DNA of 64,000 nt from Telmatactis stephensoni (Eukaryota; Cnidaria; Anthozoa; Actiniaria; Isophelliidae): the NCBI GenBank assembly GCA_029948255.1, contig JALIZF010000990.1, positions 50,163 through 114,162 of the forward strand, in the 5' to 3' direction. The stretch's first letter is position 1, and each line of letters opens with the position of its first letter. Both the position numbers and the translations under genes were made by a program. The notes under the pieces were generated by a model. That model saw only the letters and a program-made list of their open reading frames with translations, had not been told where the DNA came from and made no database searches. This document shows positions 34,664-47,446 of this stretch, piece after piece.

Positions 34664-35124
34664 GTTCAGTCGAGCATGTATACAATTTGTCTGCGCATGT
34701 CTGTGTTTTGGGCTTGAAATGCATTTGCATATCGAATGCAAGAAATTTTATGATTTTGCCTACATTACTCATTAGCACTCACAACAACATCGATACTTGG
34801 GCATGTTGGTCAGTCGAACGCAACATACAATTTATTTCAAACGTTTCTCATACACAGCTTCAAAACATAGAATTACTTTAATTATCTCCTGATACAATCG
34901 TACATAGTTAAATATGTCAAAAACTGTTGAACTTTACAAAAAGAGACTAAGCAGCATGTTTTAGTTGTCTCAGTATTTCGGTAGTTGATCATGATTTTGA
35001 AGAACAAGATAGCCAGCCAAGTGTTCCGTGTCAACATAAAATTTCTTGCATTCGATATGCAAATGCATTTCAAGCCCAAAACACAGACATGCGCAGACAA
35101 ATTGTATACATGCTGTTCAGTCGC
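34664..35124. repeat. Inverted repeat with 85-bp arms
   Basis: Arms at about 34664-34751 and 35037-35124 share GCATGTATACAATTTGTCTG and continue through AATGCATTTGCATATCGAAT in inverse order; the spacer is about 290 bp. A MITE is likely. Confidence 0.65.
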
Positions 35125-37955
35125 AGTAAGCGTATTTTAAAAAAACATAACATTGAGTGAAAACAAAACCCTTTTAGTTTTACTTTGTGCTTATATTTAA
35201 AATCATGTTCAACGTTCAAGGCATAAACCGTTCCATGACCCTTGAACAATGAATGTTTAAGATGTCACAATTCTTTTGTTTTCACTGCACGAAATATTGA
35301 GAATGGTTGTTAACGCAAAAAGGTCTACTGTATATCAAATACAGATACAGACGTTCTTAGTTTGAAGTTATTCGCAAATTCTTTAAAAAGGAGCAAAATT
35401 CCACCGGTTTCAAAGATTTCGCAGGACTTGCCAGTATTCGTAATTTGCATGCCCAAGGGTAAAATTTGCATCTCAACGGTATCAAAAGCGTCTAACACGG
35501 AATAGCTCTAGTTACTCGAATCAGATTCACAGTTCAGAAAAAGAAATTCACAGTGTTTTCCCATTCTCGACTATAATGAAATGCCATTGTAATAATAATG
35601 TTGTAAACGATCGAGGGCAGCAGAGATCACTGTAGTTAGCTGGCAGTCCTCAGTTGTATGGGAATGTTTTTGTGAGCGACTATAGCGATACAACCGCATT
35701 TGTAGGACATATGTAGAAGAGAATGAGAGACTTTACCATTCGTATCCCCTGTGTAACACGATTAAAAACGAAAGGGCGTATTTTTAATCTTAAGTAATAA
35801 AAAGAAATCGGAACAGAATACAAACCACTGTTGGGTCTTTTAAACAAGGAAAGCCGTCCCTGTAGCGCTTGCTCAAAGTGCTCGCAAATCGATACAAGTT
35901 AGAAATCAAACGAGGCCTAAGTCACAACTTAATTTATCGGAATGCGTTTTCGTTTGATATAGGCCTAACTTTCCTAACTCTTTGGTGGCACATTGCCTGC
36001 ACATATCCGCAAGCCTGTCTATCAAATTTCTCCTATTACTACAACAACTACATGAATGATTTTGTTTCACTGGTACAGAACATTAAATCTTGTACCAACC
36101 AGTCTTCAGTTTTTGATCAAAAATTTTTCTGTTTTCATGTTAATAAAAGTGATTTCGATAGAGAACTCGAGTGATCAAGTTAACATCTGTTTCACGATGA
36201 ATAATCATGAGGGCAGTTCTTGTCAAGGAGTTTCAATGCCCCTCAACTTGTTAGTGATTGGTTGTAATGTAAATTATATTGTTACTCAATATTTTGGGTA
36301 TAAATATACCCCGATATTTTCCACTGATATCAGTTATTCTTCTGAACCCTCAAGACGTCAACAAGAGCAACAAACCAAGAGTCAAAGGTATCAATTTTAT
36401 ACTCTGTTGTCCTCATTCGTATCAGAGTACAAGGGGTGCCTTAAGATTCATGACGATTTCAGAGCACTTTTAAGGTACACTTTTGGCGGCCAATCGTCCT
36501 CGCATTTCTATTCCGACGATTTTTGTGAAACTCACTCAGCATGAAGTTTGATTCATTGTAGTTTGATTCCCTGTGTTTCATCCATTTATACCAACAAAAT
36601 TTTGATTTAGAGTGGGTCATTTCTAAACAGTGGGGTCAGGTTTTGTTGAAATTACTCCAAAAATAGTTCTTTTCAACAAAATCGCTTAAAGCCAATGTGT
36701 AGCTGGATAATTGGAGTAACATTAACATTTCCTAGAAAGCTATTGAAATTGAACGCGATCCTAAAAAGTTGTGACCAAAAGTTTGTCAATGTTGAATGCC
36801 TCCTGAATTTCTATTGAGTCACCTTAATGCGTACCTTGCTGTAATCGTTTTCTCAGTCTTACAAAAATTGCTTTGAATCATCTTTTCTCCTGTGATGACG
36901 TGTATAAAATTGTAACTTAAGATCATGCTGTTGGAGCAGCTCTTGGCTAAAAGTGAAAACCTCACGACACGTGATTAACAGTTCTTTAGTGGTACACTGT
37001 GCCTTTTTAAGTGTTACCGAATTTCTAATTTTTCGTCTCTGTCGCACTTTCTCATTCTCCTATCCTCATGAGTTCCGCAAATACCGGTTGTATTGCTAGT
37101 AGTTAACTACGACGATCTCTTGAATTTTCCCATCATACATTTATATCATTACGATCGCATTTCTATTATCATTTATAGTCGAGATTCGCAAAACACTAGC
37201 TGTGCAGTGAATTTCTTTCTTTCAAGAGTGTGTGAATGGGGGGGTTACCATATCAGTTAACAGCTAAATTTTACGTTATTTATCAGTTATCAGTTAAACA
37301 TTTGGACCTTTCACAGTTATCAGTTAAACTCGTGCTAGCTAATATTTAAAAGAAACTGATTTTTTTCTATTATATATGTAAATAAAATAGATATTGGGTG
37401 AACATACCAATTTTGACCATGTGCAGTGTTCTTCTTTCCTTGAGAGAAAATAGCCTGTGATAATTCATCACTTACTACATTGTACAACTATACTTCTACC
37501 ACGGCATGGTTGTTCTTGTACAAGTCGGACAAGAATACTTAGGTTCGATTTTTTCGTTTCAGCATCCAATCGACATAGTATTTCATAATTAATTTAGTAT
37601 CCGAGCTACAGGTTTTCATTATCACATGTTGACCTCCCTACAGTAGGCTTGTCGCGATTGTATTGGCACAATGTTTGGCATAATTTGGATAAAAGAGCAT
37701 AATTTTTGCCGAATTTATCAAATGAACAATACTAGCATAATTTAGGATGAATAAGCCCCTCAGGGATATTTTGGTGCGTATTTTTCTGCGGAGGAGGTTT
37801 TGGACAAAGGAGCCCCTTCGTATGATATGAACACAGCAAAAGATCCTCTTAAACAGATAGATTTATTAGAAATCCTTAATTGCAGTATCGACACACTTAA
37901 AGAATCGTTGATAAGGTGACTTATTAGAAATTAATTCCAGACACATTCGACTTAA

Positions 37956-38193
37956 GGTGACTGGCTACCATAGAAATTTTAGCCTACTGCGCACATTCGC
38001 GCGCAGGACGTCATAGCGCGCGGAGATTCTAGCGAATGGCAACTATACGCTGGAAAACCAAAGTTTATTGACAAAATTTCGTTTCAAAATAGTTCTCAAT
38101 GATTTTAACAAGCAAAATTATTAGAAGAACAAGACGCATAGTAAAAATTTCAGATCTTAAAAATTCCGAGCCCTCTGCGTGATTTGAGCCTAC
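37956..38193. mobile_element. Left part of a TTAA-type element, host of the large transposon
   Basis: TTAA|GGTGACTGGCTACCA followed by a region resembling the complement of the 8945-9782 element (CATAGCGCGCGGAGATT shared). The 7.5-kb transposon has inserted into it. No clear right end is seen after 45702. Confidence 0.55.
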
Positions 38194-38196
38194 ATT

Positions 38197-38928
38197 TAGT
38201 CCATGAGCTGAGGTCGAAAAAATCGAGTTTCGTTGCACCCCCCTGGGGACATAGTAAACTTGGTATCAAATTAAAGCTTATGAGCCATATTTTAAGAATT
38301 GACTTGTTTCCAAGCTTGAAACTTGTGCAGTAATGAGAAAATTACCAAAAACTAAGAGGGGGTGGGTGGGGAGAAATTGTCCTTATCTTTTCATACATCA
38401 AGTTTTGAAGCTGAGTTCTTCACACAAAAATGTCAAAATTACTTCATATCGGCCAGCAATAATAACCAAGTCAAGTTTAAGTGATATACTTTACTTTTGC
38501 GTCATAACGGTTTCCATGGCAACTGTTGCTGGGAACTTTTTGGTCAACAAGCTAATTTTTACAAATTCTACTGATATTTTAAAGAGAAAGTTTATTTTGT
38601 CATAGGTTAATTGTCAAAATAGTGCTAAATCTTGATTATGTGCTTTAATATTTTCTTAACTTTTATAAAAAATACTTGTGATTGGTTTTTAGAACGTTTT
38701 TATAACAACAAATGGTCTGATTGGGAACCCTGTGGAATCGCCTGTTTGAGAGAAAAATTAACAATTTGTATGGAATTATCAACCAATCATTGTAAAAGTA
38801 GAACAAAACATATAGTACTAATATTATATATAACTTGGCAACATTGTGCATAATAGACCACTGGTTGGTTGCCATAGTAACGGTTTACAATGTCCTTGCG
38901 CACTAATAATGATATAGAACCTGCTTTA
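38197..38928 (+). repeat. Left 732-bp terminal inverted repeat
   Basis: Inverse match of 44968-45699 without a length difference. Small frames inside it appear mirrored in the other arm and are not taken as genes. Confidence 0.9.
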
Positions 38929-39093
38929 TTGACCGTTTTTTTCTTTAGAACTTTACATGAAAGCTATTAGTACAAACAGAGCTTTTTGATCTTTTCGTTT
39001 AGTTCTTCATTGATACAAATGTTCATCACTAGACTTGATAAAAGAGTTATATAGTTATAGAAATACATGCATTTAAAAAACTTCAGAAGTTGT

Positions 39094-42000
39094 TTATGAT
39101 TCCTCCTCGTCCTCACTACTGCTGCCATTCTCTGATAAATCATCACTGTCGCTGTCACTTTCACTGCTGCAATTGACACACTCTTCTTGGCACGAACAGG
39201 CATCTGTGCAGGGTAAGCCATTCTTAACACAAGAGCATCGTCGAGTGTCACACCTTCCTTTGCAGCCACAAGACACTAACTCCATGACTGACTCTGGTGC
39301 TGGTGGCAGATCCGTCCAGTCAATCTCCAGCTGTTCGCCTTGTTGTCTCCATCCCTGTCCGTGTGGTTTGTGATTGGACATTCTTGCCACAAGTGCATGT
39401 TTCCATAGATATGCCTGGTAGTTGGTACGCTGCAGATGTTTCCATAGAGCTGCATGACTCGGAGGGAGCTGGTGTGACTGAACATTCTTCTTCTTGCAGA
39501 ACAACTTGTATCGGGTGTTGTTTACACTGGAGCTGGTAGGATCACCATACAGTATACACACAAACTTTTCCAATGCTCTCAGATCTTCATCTTTAGGAGG
39601 AACATGGTTTCCTAGAGTGCAGATGCTTTCCCTTGAGCTTTGATCTCTCTGAACAATTTCTAAGGCAGCCTTCTTTCCTTTCCCAGCAAAAGCACTTACA
39701 GTGTCACACCCTGTAAGTGCATGAAGCCCTGGTAACGCCCGGCAGACCTCGACACCAAGTGCGTCACAGACACTGGGAACACTGACAAGGCGCGCTCGAC
39801 TACGTGTGCCACTAAGGATTATGATTTCAGCGCTGATGTTCTGTTGATAGTAACATGCAAGAACTTCTACATCAGTGTCAGATGACTTTATCAGGATCTT
39901 TTGATGGCCAGTATTAGACGCATGTGATGCATGTAGAAACATCCTTGTGTCTGCTTCTTCGTGGTTACTGCATAGCTCCTCCACCACATCCGCCATAATA
40001 TTGCCTTGAGGACTAACAGTGATCTTTGTACATGTCTCCCCATGTGTGACATAGAGTGTGCGATTTCTAATCATCCTGCTAGTTAGTTGCTGATTAGTTG
40101 CCCATTCCTCTGCAAAGAACTTCATTAGATTGGTCTTGTTAGAACCGGTAGAGAGGAACTTTTTCCACTGCCGTGGACAAAGTTGTTGTCGACTTGTTAT
40201 CTGTACAGCTAACTGACCTGCACTTCCGCGCTTCTCACGTTCGGTATTTTTGATAGACATAGTAGGATATTGGTCTGACACAATGTCTATCCTCATAGCA
40301 TCTCCTCCTTGTTTGACAGCTGTGACTAAGACCAACTCTGCAAGGTCAAGGAATCGGTCTGGAATTCTTTTGAGGGACTGCATCAGTGCCATTGCATCAA
40401 TGACTACACAAGTAGGACAAGGCTGATTTTGAGGTGCTACTACCCCATCTTCGAGTAGCTTCACAATTAGTGATTTGTTGGTCTTGGCCAAAGAGCCATC
40501 AAATGAGGCCAGTGACCAGGGTACAGGTCCCAGCTCGTGAGTAAGGAGCTCTCTCACGTCGATGTGGCGACTCTGTCCAATCACCAACAAGCGTGCAAAG
40601 AGGTTTCTGTCTGCCTGAAGCACAAAATTTTTGCCTCCTGCACTAACCGTCTTCTTCACTTCTCCAAATCTTCTAAGATTCATCCTGGGTAAAGGATCGA
40701 AGAACCCTGTTTTGTTATCTAATAAGCGGTCGTTCACAAAAGACAGCATTGCCGCTGTCCCCTTTGTCTTCGCTTGAAGCAGATCTCCGTGTAGTTGATC
40801 ATCAGCAATGGAGCCAGAACTCAAACTCACAAGCTCATCAGACTTCTCAAATGGATTTCTCCATTGGTTGATGACTGACATAACCTTCTGAACATCTTCT
40901 TCATCCTTCTTCAGGCGCGTAGAGCCAGACTCCTTATGCAAAGTGTTTGTGTTTTGACACCGAAGAGATGTCATCTCTCTGCATCGATCCACAAAACTAG
41001 CTCTTGCGTGAGCTGTGAGCAACCACCGTTGAACAGCCCCCTTCTTAAGGCTAAATCCAACAATTCCTCCATTGGTTTTTGTGTTACGGTTCAATGTTTG
41101 TTCGATTGTTTGATCTACAGGAAGCTGTGAGAATCCATGTGAAGATGTCCGCTGCACCCCAAAGTCTCCTTGTGACAACATCTTGTGGGCTTCAGGGTGT
41201 GTGTCTGGCAGTGCCAGCATATGCAACAAGTATACTGGTAAGTATCTTGCGTAATTGGTATGATCATACGCAAAAAACCATGGCATCATAGCTTTGATGC
41301 TTTGAAGATGAAGATCCCAGTCTCCTTCTCTAGTAGCCCTGATGGTGTCTAATAGAATGGATACCATCTCTAAGTACGAATTCCAGAAAATCTTCATATA
41401 TCCATCTTCTCCATCTTCACAAAACTGCTTGTAAAGGTCAGCCAAATCTTGGAACTCTTGTAAGGATAATACACCTTCAAAATGTGCTGCATTGAAATCC
41501 TTCCTCACAAGCTGTACTGCATTAACTAGACAAGCATAGTTGGTATTCTTCCCATGACTTTTAAGCCAGGTCTTGAACTCTTGCCATTGAAGGCGATGTA
41601 AAGCCTCATAAACTATCTATTAAAAGAAAACAGTAATATGAAATGTTTCTAATAGGTAGTTTATCCTAAAACATTTATAGATGTTATATCTGTTAGATTT
41701 TTTTTTACCTTGTGTGTACGTATTGCGCGGTTGTAATGCTTCCCTTGGAGTACCCCAGCAACTGATCCAGTTGCAACGATTCCACTTTCAATAAGGACAT
41801 CTTCAAGACCAGCACCAGCAAACCGCTTGCCGATCGCAGCTGTGAGGGCGCATAATATGTGGAATGTCCCAAGCCTTAAAACTATGCGTTGAAATTGAAT
41901 GGTGTCCTGCCATACTATTTCTAATGCTTTGGCATAGATGGCTTGGTCCAGCACGACAATGACGTCTGTCTGATTAAGTTGATCAGCCATTTGAAGAGAC

Positions 42001-44100
42001 CTCTTAAGTATAGTGAAAACTGTTGATGGTTCTGTCGGACTAGACTCTATCACTGGACAATAACCGATGTTGCACTGACGTAACTCGTTTGCTTCCTGCA
42101 ACTTGACATTGAAACCTGTCCATGCTGGAATTACTTGTTGTTGCCCGGCAGACAATGAGAATATGGTATCTTCCCAGGGCTGTCGACATAGCACCCAACC
42201 ATAATCAATCATGCGGACCCTATGGCTGATTTCTGCATTCACCTGTGTAATAAGGTTAACATCGACACTCATGGTTGCTGGACCCTGTCTTTTACCACTG
42301 TGGTACGGGATGACATCATTACTAATATGTGTTACAGAGCGTCTCTTCCTTCTGGCCTGTACTTGAGCAGGTTGCATGTCTGGTGGTAAGGCACAAGTAA
42401 GGGTTCTTCGCTGTATGGCAATGCCGTTTGTACAATGTGTTGTCCCTTTACCTGAAAGAAATAAGAAGTCTTAGTCAGTATAGCTTTATTCTAAATTTAT
42501 AGCATCAAGTGCATATAATTAAAGTTTTATAGCCATTAGCAAAAAAGAAATGTAGAGCAGAAGAATGACCTGATAATGTTTCCTCTTGGATGTCATTGTT
42601 GTCCCAACAGAAAATAGCGGGAACATTTGGACTACAGACACTGGGAAGTAGTATTCCATCACTGGTGTTGGAAATCTGTTGTTCTGCGATTGCTGTCTCG
42701 AGTTCTTCTATCTGAGAATACGAAAGACCATGGCCAAATCTGTTCAAGAGAGTGACTATTTCAGCATTTCCAGTGAGGCTCTTGACGGTTATAGGGAGAA
42801 GTGTGTGCTTTGGTGTCTTAATACGACCTCGAGTGACGCAGTGAATTAGGTCCTGCCCAAGAGACAGAATCCAGCGATGAACATGACTTTTCAGGTTACA
42901 AACCCGTTGAGAGCTATATTCTGCATCTGAAGTGAGAATCCAGGCCAGCATGTTATACAGCAAATCTGGTATCAAACCAGCATCAGATTCTAGGTCATCA
43001 GGATTCGGAGGCCATGGAATAACAGGTTTCAAATCCATAATAAGAGACCTAAGCTGTTTTGAAGTATGGTAAACTTGTGAAGCAATATTATTCTCATCTT
43101 CTTGATTATCTTTGGGCTCTTTCGTTTCATTTTCATTTTCAAGGACACTGCTATTTAAGAACATTTGTTCAACTATTTCTCCTTTGTTTACACTTGAGTT
43201 ATACACGAGCTCAGATTGCCTTGCATTTTTTGGCTTCTGAAATGCCAACTGTGCTCCAAATGCAGCTTTCAATCTTAGCTTCAATTTAGAAGCCCTGTAG
43301 CCACCAACCTCAACTCCTTCCTGGATCAGATGAGAAACAAAAATTTGTGTAAGTGCTGACATTGTCACAACTTCATATTTAGCTATAACTTCCACCTCTA
43401 CGTAATGTTGGACTTTGTCAAAAGACTTCCTGTAACCATTACATTTCTTGTCTTCTTCCTCGAGGTCTTTAGCTTCTAGCTTTGATAATATATCACTGCG
43501 TACATAGTTCTTGTAACATGACCTGTGATACTTTATTTCCCGAGCGATGCAGTCTTGTCCCTGAATTTGTAATAAGACACGATAATCGTTTCTTATCTCC
43601 GCTGCCCTTAATAGAGTCTCACTGCCATATTCACTTACATTTAAGGTAAGTGTTTCCTTTAGTCTTTGTCCCTCATTTCCCACTTTGCCTTTCTCTTTCT
43701 GACAGATGATACACTTATTTATGTCGAACTCGTTGACATCTGATCTGTGGAGACGTTTAGCTGGTGGTTCTTCACTTTCTTCTTTAACGCCTTCATGAGA
43801 TGACGGGATGGCATTGCTACCTGCACCTTCAATACGGGAGATATGAGCTACGTTTGTGTAGCGCTGATAGCACTTTCTATGGTATACTCCTTTGGGACCA
43901 TCATTGAAGTGATTTTTCATCACAACCCATATCTGGTCTTTTCGTCTTTGGGAGCATTCTTGAAACTTTTTCCAGCTAGTTTCTGTGAAGTGTGTCAGTT
44001 TCTCATCACTTTCAGTTATGTGACAAAGACACTTTATCCAGTTCGGTTGAGAATCAGTAGTAACGGATTCGATTGACTCCACTGGTTCTATTTCTGTCAT
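39094..44100 (-). CDS. Academ-like transposase with XPG-like nuclease domain, 3 exons
   Basis: Exons 44100-42570, 42451-41709 and 41616-39094 join in frame (4797 bp, 1598 residues plus stop) through GTCATT/TTTCAG and GTAAAA/TAATAG sites. Residues ~25-95 and ~130-210 hold two Cys/His zinc-binding modules (WIKCLCHITES, HRKCYQRY; CIICQKEKG, YHRSCYKNYV). Residue ~500: PAIFCWDNNDIQEETLSGKG, a DDE-like first Asp. Residues ~660-700: VIVVLDQAIYAKALEIVW, then LGTFHILCALTAA. Residues ~1160-1400: VVIDAMALMQ, HEEADTRMFLH, SSDTDVEVLACYY and LTGCDTVSAF, the acidic series of an XPG/FEN-like nuclease. Residues ~1540-1575: a CxC-rich zinc cluster (CGCKGRCDTRRCSC), then an acidic tail. Assignment of the DDE glutamate is not certain. 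Confidence 0.7.
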
Positions 44101-44967
44101 TGTCAATCGACTAGCAATGATAACATTTCATATATATCTGAAAGGTAAGGCACAATAATATAAATGCTGATTAAAGGAAATGGTTTTTGACTGGTAAAAG
44201 TTGATTAAGTATATTAAAAACATTCTGCTTATATTCATTATAAACAGTTTTTCTCATGATCAATTAGCTAAGCAATTACTTACACCATCATTATTTTTTC
44301 ATTTAGCTGCATTCCATATTTCGTATGATAACCAGATCAGGATGCTTTGTAAAGAAATGTAAAAAGTTTTGGTTAAAAAAATCAGGTTTAGTAACAAAAA
44401 GAGCATTTGAAGAAAGTTAATACTTACAGTTCGTATAGTGAATCTCCTACTTCTCTAAAAACTAAACAGAAATAGCTACATTTTTTTGCAATTTTTAAAT
44501 GAAACTTATTTTTGAAGTATTATTTTTCAATTCAAATCTTAACTTTTTTTTAAATATTGATGGAAAACGGGATTTTTGTAGAGATATTCACCAAACAGAA
44601 TTCAAGATGGCGGATGCTTTTTGTCACGAGTGCAGTGTACAAAGCATCATGGGAAAATGGTTCCAAAGCATCATGGGACAAAATACAATTGAAAGACCAC
44701 AGGCTGTCACCTTTGATCTTTTTACTTAATTAACACAATTAAAACATGAGGACCTCATTTATTGATATAATCCAGAGTGAATTAAGTTATAAAAAAATTT
44801 AAGTTTAAATTTTATAAAATTTAAAAAAATTAAATTTATTTGGCATTATATATTTGTCAAATAGTAAAATAAGTAAAAAACTGTTTGAACTATTTCAAAT
44901 TGTAAACTATTTGAAATGTGTGGGAAACATGGATTAAACAAAGGAAGTGATTTTGGATATAAAACCT

Positions 44968-45699
44968 TAAAGCAGGTTCTATATCATTATTAGTGCGCAA
45001 GGACATTGTAAACCGTTACTATGGCAACCAACCAGTGGTCTATTATGCACAATGTTGCCAAGTTATATATAATATTAGTACTATATGTTTTGTTCTACTT
45101 TTACAATGATTGGTTGATAATTCCATACAAATTGTTAATTTTTCTCTCAAACAGGCGATTCCACAGGGTTCCCAATCAGACCATTTGTTGTTATAAAAAC
45201 GTTCTAAAAACCAATCACAAGTATTTTTTATAAAAGTTAAGAAAATATTAAAGCACATAATCAAGATTTAGCACTATTTTGACAATTAACCTATGACAAA
45301 ATAAACTTTCTCTTTAAAATATCAGTAGAATTTGTAAAAATTAGCTTGTTGACCAAAAAGTTCCCAGCAACAGTTGCCATGGAAACCGTTATGACGCAAA
45401 AGTAAAGTATATCACTTAAACTTGACTTGGTTATTATTGCTGGCCGATATGAAGTAATTTTGACATTTTTGTGTGAAGAACTCAGCTTCAAAACTTGATG
45501 TATGAAAAGATAAGGACAATTTCTCCCCACCCACCCCCTCTTAGTTTTTGGTAATTTTCTCATTACTGCACAAGTTTCAAGCTTGGAAACAAGTCAATTC
45601 TTAAAATATGGCTCATAAGCTTTAATTTGATACCAAGTTTACTATGTCCCCAGGGGGGTGCAACGAAACTCGATTTTTTCGACCTCAGCTCATGGACTA
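44968..45699 (-). repeat. Right 732-bp terminal inverted repeat
   Basis: Partner of 38197-38928. The transposase gene reads away from this arm; its promoter probably lies between here and 44100. Confidence 0.9.
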
Positions 45700-45958
45700 A
45701 TTCGGATTTCCGGTCCAACGCTCAAGCACTAACCCTTCAGATAAACTGATAAACAGATAAACTTTAAAATACATTTATTTCTCTCTTCAAATAATTGTAA
45801 AAGTTGTTGTTATTAATAAAGCAAATGAATCAAAATATCATGCCGATTAAAATTGATAGTACACTGCAGAAGTCAAATAAGTTAGTTTGAAAAATCCATT
45901 TCACGGGTAGGGACTATAAACAAATTAAAAATCAATTTTTAATCCGATGGGTCTTTCT

Positions 45959-46208
45959 TACCCTAGGCTCCAGGGGTTTATTATTCGCTTTCTTTAGAGA
46001 GTTTTTCTCTTATCAAGTAAATAAACGTCGGAAGGAGACGATAAGGGCACGCTTTAATTGGAGCCCAGCTCTGTTGCGTGTCCCTCACCTTTATATATTT
46101 TATATTTTTATTTATTATTTTATATTTATTTTTATTTGTTGTTTTAATTCTATTATTGGTGAAAGTTTAGTAAATAAATAAATAAATAAACCCCTGGAAC
46201 CCAGGGTA
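45959..46208. mobile_element. 250-bp element with 9-bp target duplication
   Basis: TACCCTAGGCTCCAGGGG and CCCCTGGAACCCAGGGTA are inverted ends; GGTCTTTCT is repeated at 45950-45958 and 46209-46217. The interior has an AT-rich (AAAT)n stretch. Size and target suggest a MULE- or hAT-mobilised MITE. Confidence 0.7.
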
Positions 46209-46217
46209 GGTCTTTCT

Positions 46218-47440
46218 CGAAAAGAAGGCTAAGCCTGCCGGTATAAATGCGCTTTTAGGTCAAAGAGCACAGCAGAATTTAAAACGAATGGATCGAATTT
46301 AAAGGGACAATGTTAACAAAGAGAACTCATGATTTACTACATAGAAAGCCCGAGTTCACGCAGCTATTTTCACTACTAAAAAACTCCGCAAATTCGCACC
46401 ACGCGTGACTATTGATTCTTATTTCCCACGGGAATGTTTGCTTAGAATGTTCTGCATTGCCACGCTTTCTCATTGGCCCATATAAGAGTTAATTCTGTCC
46501 ATTTCGAGAGCATTTCGACAAAGTCTCCATCAAGGCCTCTTCAAAGATTTCTTCTCTTGGTTTTTCCTGGCGTCGCCGAAGCAACCTACCTCTCAACCCT
46601 TCAAGACTTTAGCTCATTCCTTCGCCTTCAACGAAATACGACAGCGAAACTAAGAACCAGTCGGTGTGGTAACAATAGAAGCAGTGCTTCCAGGAGTTAA
46701 AATGTTGTACGACTACTTCAGGTACTTTTAGTCTAAGCTTCGGTGTAATTCGTTTCGTTGTGTTTTCTCACAAATTTTATTGTATCTCTTCAGTATTTAA
46801 CGTTGTTTTTGGGGACCCTGGTTCGCCTTAGCGCTTCCATAAGTTTGCTGTTTTCGTCTAAGGCTATTTCATTCGCATTCATATTCGCGCTCGTTGCAAA
46901 GTTTACTTCAGTGAATTCCGGGCGCCATCTCCTCCCTCGGGATTTATTTTCATAAAATTGTGGATTCGTTACTTTATGCTCGCACCTTGCTTCGTTTAGG
47001 TATTTTTACCACGGCATACGCTTTTAGTTCTGTTTTTTCTAGTAAGCGTTTTTCTAGTATGGCTTCTTATTTATTCAATTTGTTCCATGTAGTTTATCTT
47101 ATGCTCGTGCTCGTGCAACCCTAGCAAATTGCGGATAAATTTTTTGGGTTAACGGTAAATTATTAGCCGTCTATATCACTTCGTTTGGTGTAGCCACGTG
47201 CCACGACTCTGCAAAATTCCTCGGGTCACAGGTTGTCTGTTTGTTTGGTTGTTTTATTTCTCGTTTAAAAGTATTCCATTATAATTACAATTAATAGTTT
47301 GTTTTAAAGAAATAAATATAAACACATTTATCTCAGCGTAGCTCCATGTAAGCACATCAATTTAATTTTGCTAACCATCGGAAAGTGATTTTGTCTGGCT
47401 AGTGCGTGACGGAATAGTTGGTAAATCTCCCCTACAGAGA
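46218..47440. other. Spacer, no gene recognised
   Basis: Short reading frames only, none with family features. Confidence 0.45.
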
Positions 47441-47446
47441 ATTCAT

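Larger units (their letters stand above)
33290..37951. other. 4.7-kb stretch without recognised genes
   Basis: I see no coding region with family features. It holds two inverted-repeat elements (listed), an inverted pair near 33350/33475 (GTGTGTACCAC and GTGGTACACAC), and a short CAGTTA-rich repeat at about 37250-37335. Missing ARMC8 exons could lie here but I could not recognise any. Confidence 0.45.
38197..45699. mobile_element. Intact Academ-like DNA transposon, 7.5 kb
   Basis: Inverted ends of 732 bp, 38197-38928 and 44968-45699, begin TAGTCCATGAGCTGAGG; equal length and identical translated stretches indicate near identity. ATT is duplicated on both sides (38194-38196, 45700-45702). Between them lies one three-exon gene on the minus strand. 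A 3-bp target, a Cys zinc-finger/DDE protein and an XPG-like nuclease domain fit the AcademX lineage of the Academ superfamily as I know it. No disruption of the gene is visible, so it moved recently. Confidence 0.7.

Noticed and set aside
33290..37950. Missing ARMC8 exons
   Set aside because: I looked for LCILANIADG-, FCISNLIWN- and similar stretches on the minus strand in the spaces between transposons and could not identify any with splice sites; a translated alignment would be needed.
38333..38853. Two small proteins in the terminal repeat, mirrored at 45043-45563
   Set aside because: They are identical because the arms are inverted copies; composition is not gene-like and no domain is seen.
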